Shown here in pieces: positions 61,384 through 64,000 of a DNA stretch of 64,000 nucleotides (position 1 is the first letter of the stretch; the number at the start of each line of letters is the position of its first letter). This DNA is from Ypsolopha sequella. Lineage: Eukaryota; Arthropoda; Insecta; Lepidoptera; Ypsolophidae. A model generated the notes under the pieces. That model made no database searches. It was not told the origin of the DNA and saw only the letters and a list, made by a program, of their open reading frames with translations. The DNA lies in assembly GCA_934047225.1 (NCBI GenBank), contig OW203992.1:1973501-2037500 (forward strand), read 5' to 3'. The position numbers and the translations under genes were made by a program.

Positions 61384-62098
61384 ACTTTTTATTAAAATAG
61401 CTCATGAAGCCCCTTTCCTTTGATAAGGTAAACACACGAAAGGTGTCAGAAAAAAAAACATACAAAAAAATTATGACGTAATATCTTGAATTGATCAAGC
61501 TTTACAAAGTGGATCTGTAATATACATAACATTAGCTGTCGAAATCATCGAAAATATTTTATTCATACCTCAAAACAAGGTTATTCGGCTGGCACCCAGA
61601 TTATTAGCACATCTGGGTCATTGGCATTTGAATTTTAAACCAGCGGCCCAATATACCATGTTGTTAACTTTGTTTATTTACTTTAGTTAAATTTATATTG
61701 TTACTTTTCTACAATTACTAAAGGCGCAGCTTTGTTTAACTGAAAAGCTATTCATATTTACAGTCACAAATAGTATATATGACATCAATTCAAAATTTTT
61801 AATTGTCGACGAAAGTTCTACACACGCTAATAAAGGCCCTCATGAATCAGGCTCGGCCTAGTCTGAGGACCGCGAGTAATGTTTATTAGTAAGGTATATT
61901 TTAGTGTTAGATATTTTTTTTTTTTTGGAAAATTATGTTAAGCTATAAATAACATGTACCTAAACTATATTCTTCCTGTGTTTTTGAGAAAAATAAACTC
62001 TATTCTTATTCTTATTCTTAAAACCGATAGAGCTAAAATTTTGCACACACTTTTCGCTTTAGTGACAATAAATAATAAACAAGCTAAGTGACATCATT
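61384..62098. other. AT-rich DNA, no gene recognised
   Basis: The tail AATAAACTCTATTCTTATTC with three TTCTTA repeats (61993-62022) looks like the 3-prime end of an old non-LTR element. Nothing coding was found. Confidence 0.4.
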
Positions 62099-62101
62099 CT
62101 C

Positions 62102-62189
62102 AATACAATATGACGGACGCGACAATACAATATGACGGACGCGACAATACAATATGACGGACGCGACAATACAATATGACGGACGCGAC
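62102..62189 (+). repeat. 22-bp tandem repeat, four copies
   Basis: The unit AATACAATATGACGGACGCGAC repeats without visible change; its CpG-rich half contrasts with the AT-rich surroundings. Confidence 0.9.
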
Positions 62190-63642
62190 AAAACGGCAAT
62201 TTTTTATTTCCATAACTTACCAACCCTTAGGTATAAAAAATGGATTTGACGAGGAAAATACCGTAAGCTAAGTGACGTCATTTCAAATCCATGATGATTT
62301 ATTGACAAGATGGTGATTTATTATTACCATACCAACCCTCTTGACGTACATAGCTGTATCAAGCAAAATAATAAATAAAAAACCATTATTTAAGACATGG
62401 ATTAAAACTAACGATTTTTGTATTACCTATATATATACTATATTTATTAAAACCATACGAAAAAAATAAGTTCAAATTCTAATATTTAATGTTCTAAAGA
62501 AAAGCTTTTTGAAAAAGAAAATTCAAAATAAAATATTAAATCAGTTTCAGCGATATAAACGTATTTTATTCGCTTTAGTAGCTACATACAATACATTTGA
62601 CATTGACACTGACACAATTTTGTAATCTTTAACTGACACGTTTTGGTGACAATGCATGATAAGATAAGTAACAAAATTTGTTTTTAATGCTGATTGATTG
62701 ATTTTGCTGAATGATTTCTCTAGCATCCTATAATCGTGATTATAATCAGTTGGAATCTACAACATTTCAAACTATTAACCCACTAATTACTCGTATAATA
62801 GCTAAAATGGAAGTAGATAAAAAGCTATGGGATTTGTATTTTACCTTTACCCAAAATTTAATGTCAATGTACCAAGTACAAAATTACGGTTTTTCTTACC
62901 CGAGGAAGGAAGCTAGTTTCGACTTGAGTCGCAGGCGAATCTCAATGTATTTTTTAAATTTTTTGAATTCTTTATTGAAGTAATAACATTTTTACATTGT
63001 TAACTGTATAAATATTAACAATATTAGTTAACAGTATACTAAATAATACTTAAATGTTTTTACCAGATTGTAACACCTATGAAAAACTTAACAACATTAG
63101 TGAGCTTCAGCTATTTAAAATAAAAGATACAATACTGAATTAGATATTATTATGTCCGTCTTGGTAGCAACGAACATTTGTTGTGTGAGAAACTTTTAAG
63201 TTAGCTTTAGCTAACAGATAATATAAATAAATACTAACACATGATAATAATATTAAGCATGCATGCATTACTGTAAAAATCTGTTGCTAGCTTGCTTGTT
63301 ACTGAGCGGCGACCGAGCCTCGACAAATTTTCAGAGCAATCTTCCGGAGGGAAGAGTATGACGTCATTGCTTATTAATATTATTTACTGTAGTGCATATT
63401 TTTTTGTTGTCGCTGAATGGGTCTTTCAGGCAGTATAAGTAATATTTTTCTATCTGTTACAGTTTAGCCGTACGAAGACGACGATTCTACAACATTTTCG
63501 TGACATAATTCTTCCGAACCACCATATGTTCAGAGGAGCGACCCCCTCTAAGTACGTTTATAGAATTCACGTAAAAAATATTACAAACTGTAACTATCAG
63601 AAAGTTCTAAAGCCTGGCCATCGATAAATGATACTGATTTTT
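62190..63642. other. AT-rich DNA, one unassigned open frame
   Basis: A plus-strand frame of 90 codons at 62711-62983 has no recognisable motif and AT-driven composition; I do not call it a gene. No exon of the SDR gene was found here on the minus strand. Confidence 0.35.
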
Positions 63643-63800
63643 AGGGTTCCGTACCCGAAGGGTGCCAAAAGGGACCCTATTACAATTAATTATATAATTA
63701 TATATTAGAATTTTAGACATTACACTGATTGTAATGTGTGATTGCTTATAAAAAAGTGGTCTGTCTCTGTCTGTCTACTCATCTGTCATCCAGCTGTCAA
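63643..63800 (+). repeat. 5-prime fragment of the GGGTTCCGTACC SINE-like family
   Basis: TAGGGTTCCGTACCCGAAGG is followed by GGGACCCTATTAC and, after an AT-rich insert, by GTCTGTCTCTGTCTGTC, in family order. The 3-prime end is not seen before 64000. Confidence 0.6.
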
Positions 63801-64000
63801 ATCAGTCAGAAGCAAATCATTATAAATTTATCTTGATAGCAAAGGACAATTTCTAAACAGCCATTTCTCAAGTGACGTCACACGAAGGCAAATGGAAGTT
63901 GCAGCTTTTTCGTAAAAATATCCATTATCATGAGGTTTTTTAGACAACAAGTTCTATAATACGGCTTATTAAACCTAAATATCGAAATTGTTTTCGAATT

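Noticed and set aside
62711..62983. 90-codon plus-strand open frame
   Set aside because: Composition follows the AT-rich background, with no motif or splice context; not enough to call a gene.

Overview
This is eukaryotic, intron-rich, AT-rich DNA from an insect, most probably a moth or butterfly. The evidence is: short exons bounded by GT/AG introns; dispersed repeats of types familiar from Lepidoptera (the GGGTTCCGTACC...GCACTTGACCGG short element and the GTCCACTGCTGGACATA element); two BEL/Pao LTR retrotransposons; a LINE; and many small fold-back elements. There are no operons or bacterial features.

Layout. 1-3480: intergenic DNA with old repeats. 3481-15972: a probable 12.5-kb CACTA/EnSpm-like DNA transposon. 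It carries a four-exon transposase gene on + (4107-6944, intact when spliced), two minus-strand genes seen only in part (8362-10506 and 12024-14488), matching terminal repeats, subterminal repeat clusters at both ends, and many nested fold-back MITEs. 15973-26900: intergenic DNA packed with a full-length SINE-like element, fold-backs, a 1.1-kb inverted-repeat element holding an 89-bp satellite and a 127-bp Harbinger-type MITE, and an inverted pair of tRNA-like sequences.

27158-57368: one host gene on the minus strand, a short-chain dehydrogenase/reductase of the 17-beta-HSD12/HSDL1 (3-ketoacyl-CoA reductase-like) group. Five coding exons join in perfect phase across about 30 kb; the first exon(s) are not in view. 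Its introns are swollen by repeats: a hAT MITE and a 48-bp satellite in the last intron, a decayed 4-kb LINE in the next, and two nearly intact BEL/Pao elements in the 20-kb intron.

BEL/Pao element 1 (40756-48422, +) sits inside a 79-bp satellite with a 5-bp target duplication (GTACA). Element 2 (49664-56921, -) has the duplication GGTGA. In each, Gag and Pol share one reading frame and are separated by a single stop codon (UGA-CUA in element 1, UAG-GGA in element 2). In element 1 the stop lies inside a perfect 10-bp hairpin, which suggests stop readthrough. LTR pairs are almost identical, so both insertions look recent.

57400-64000: a LINE fragment cut by a fold-back element, then a 2.9-kb inverted-repeat element enclosing a second, 1.1-kb inverted repeat, then AT-rich DNA with a 22-bp tandem repeat and another SINE-like copy.
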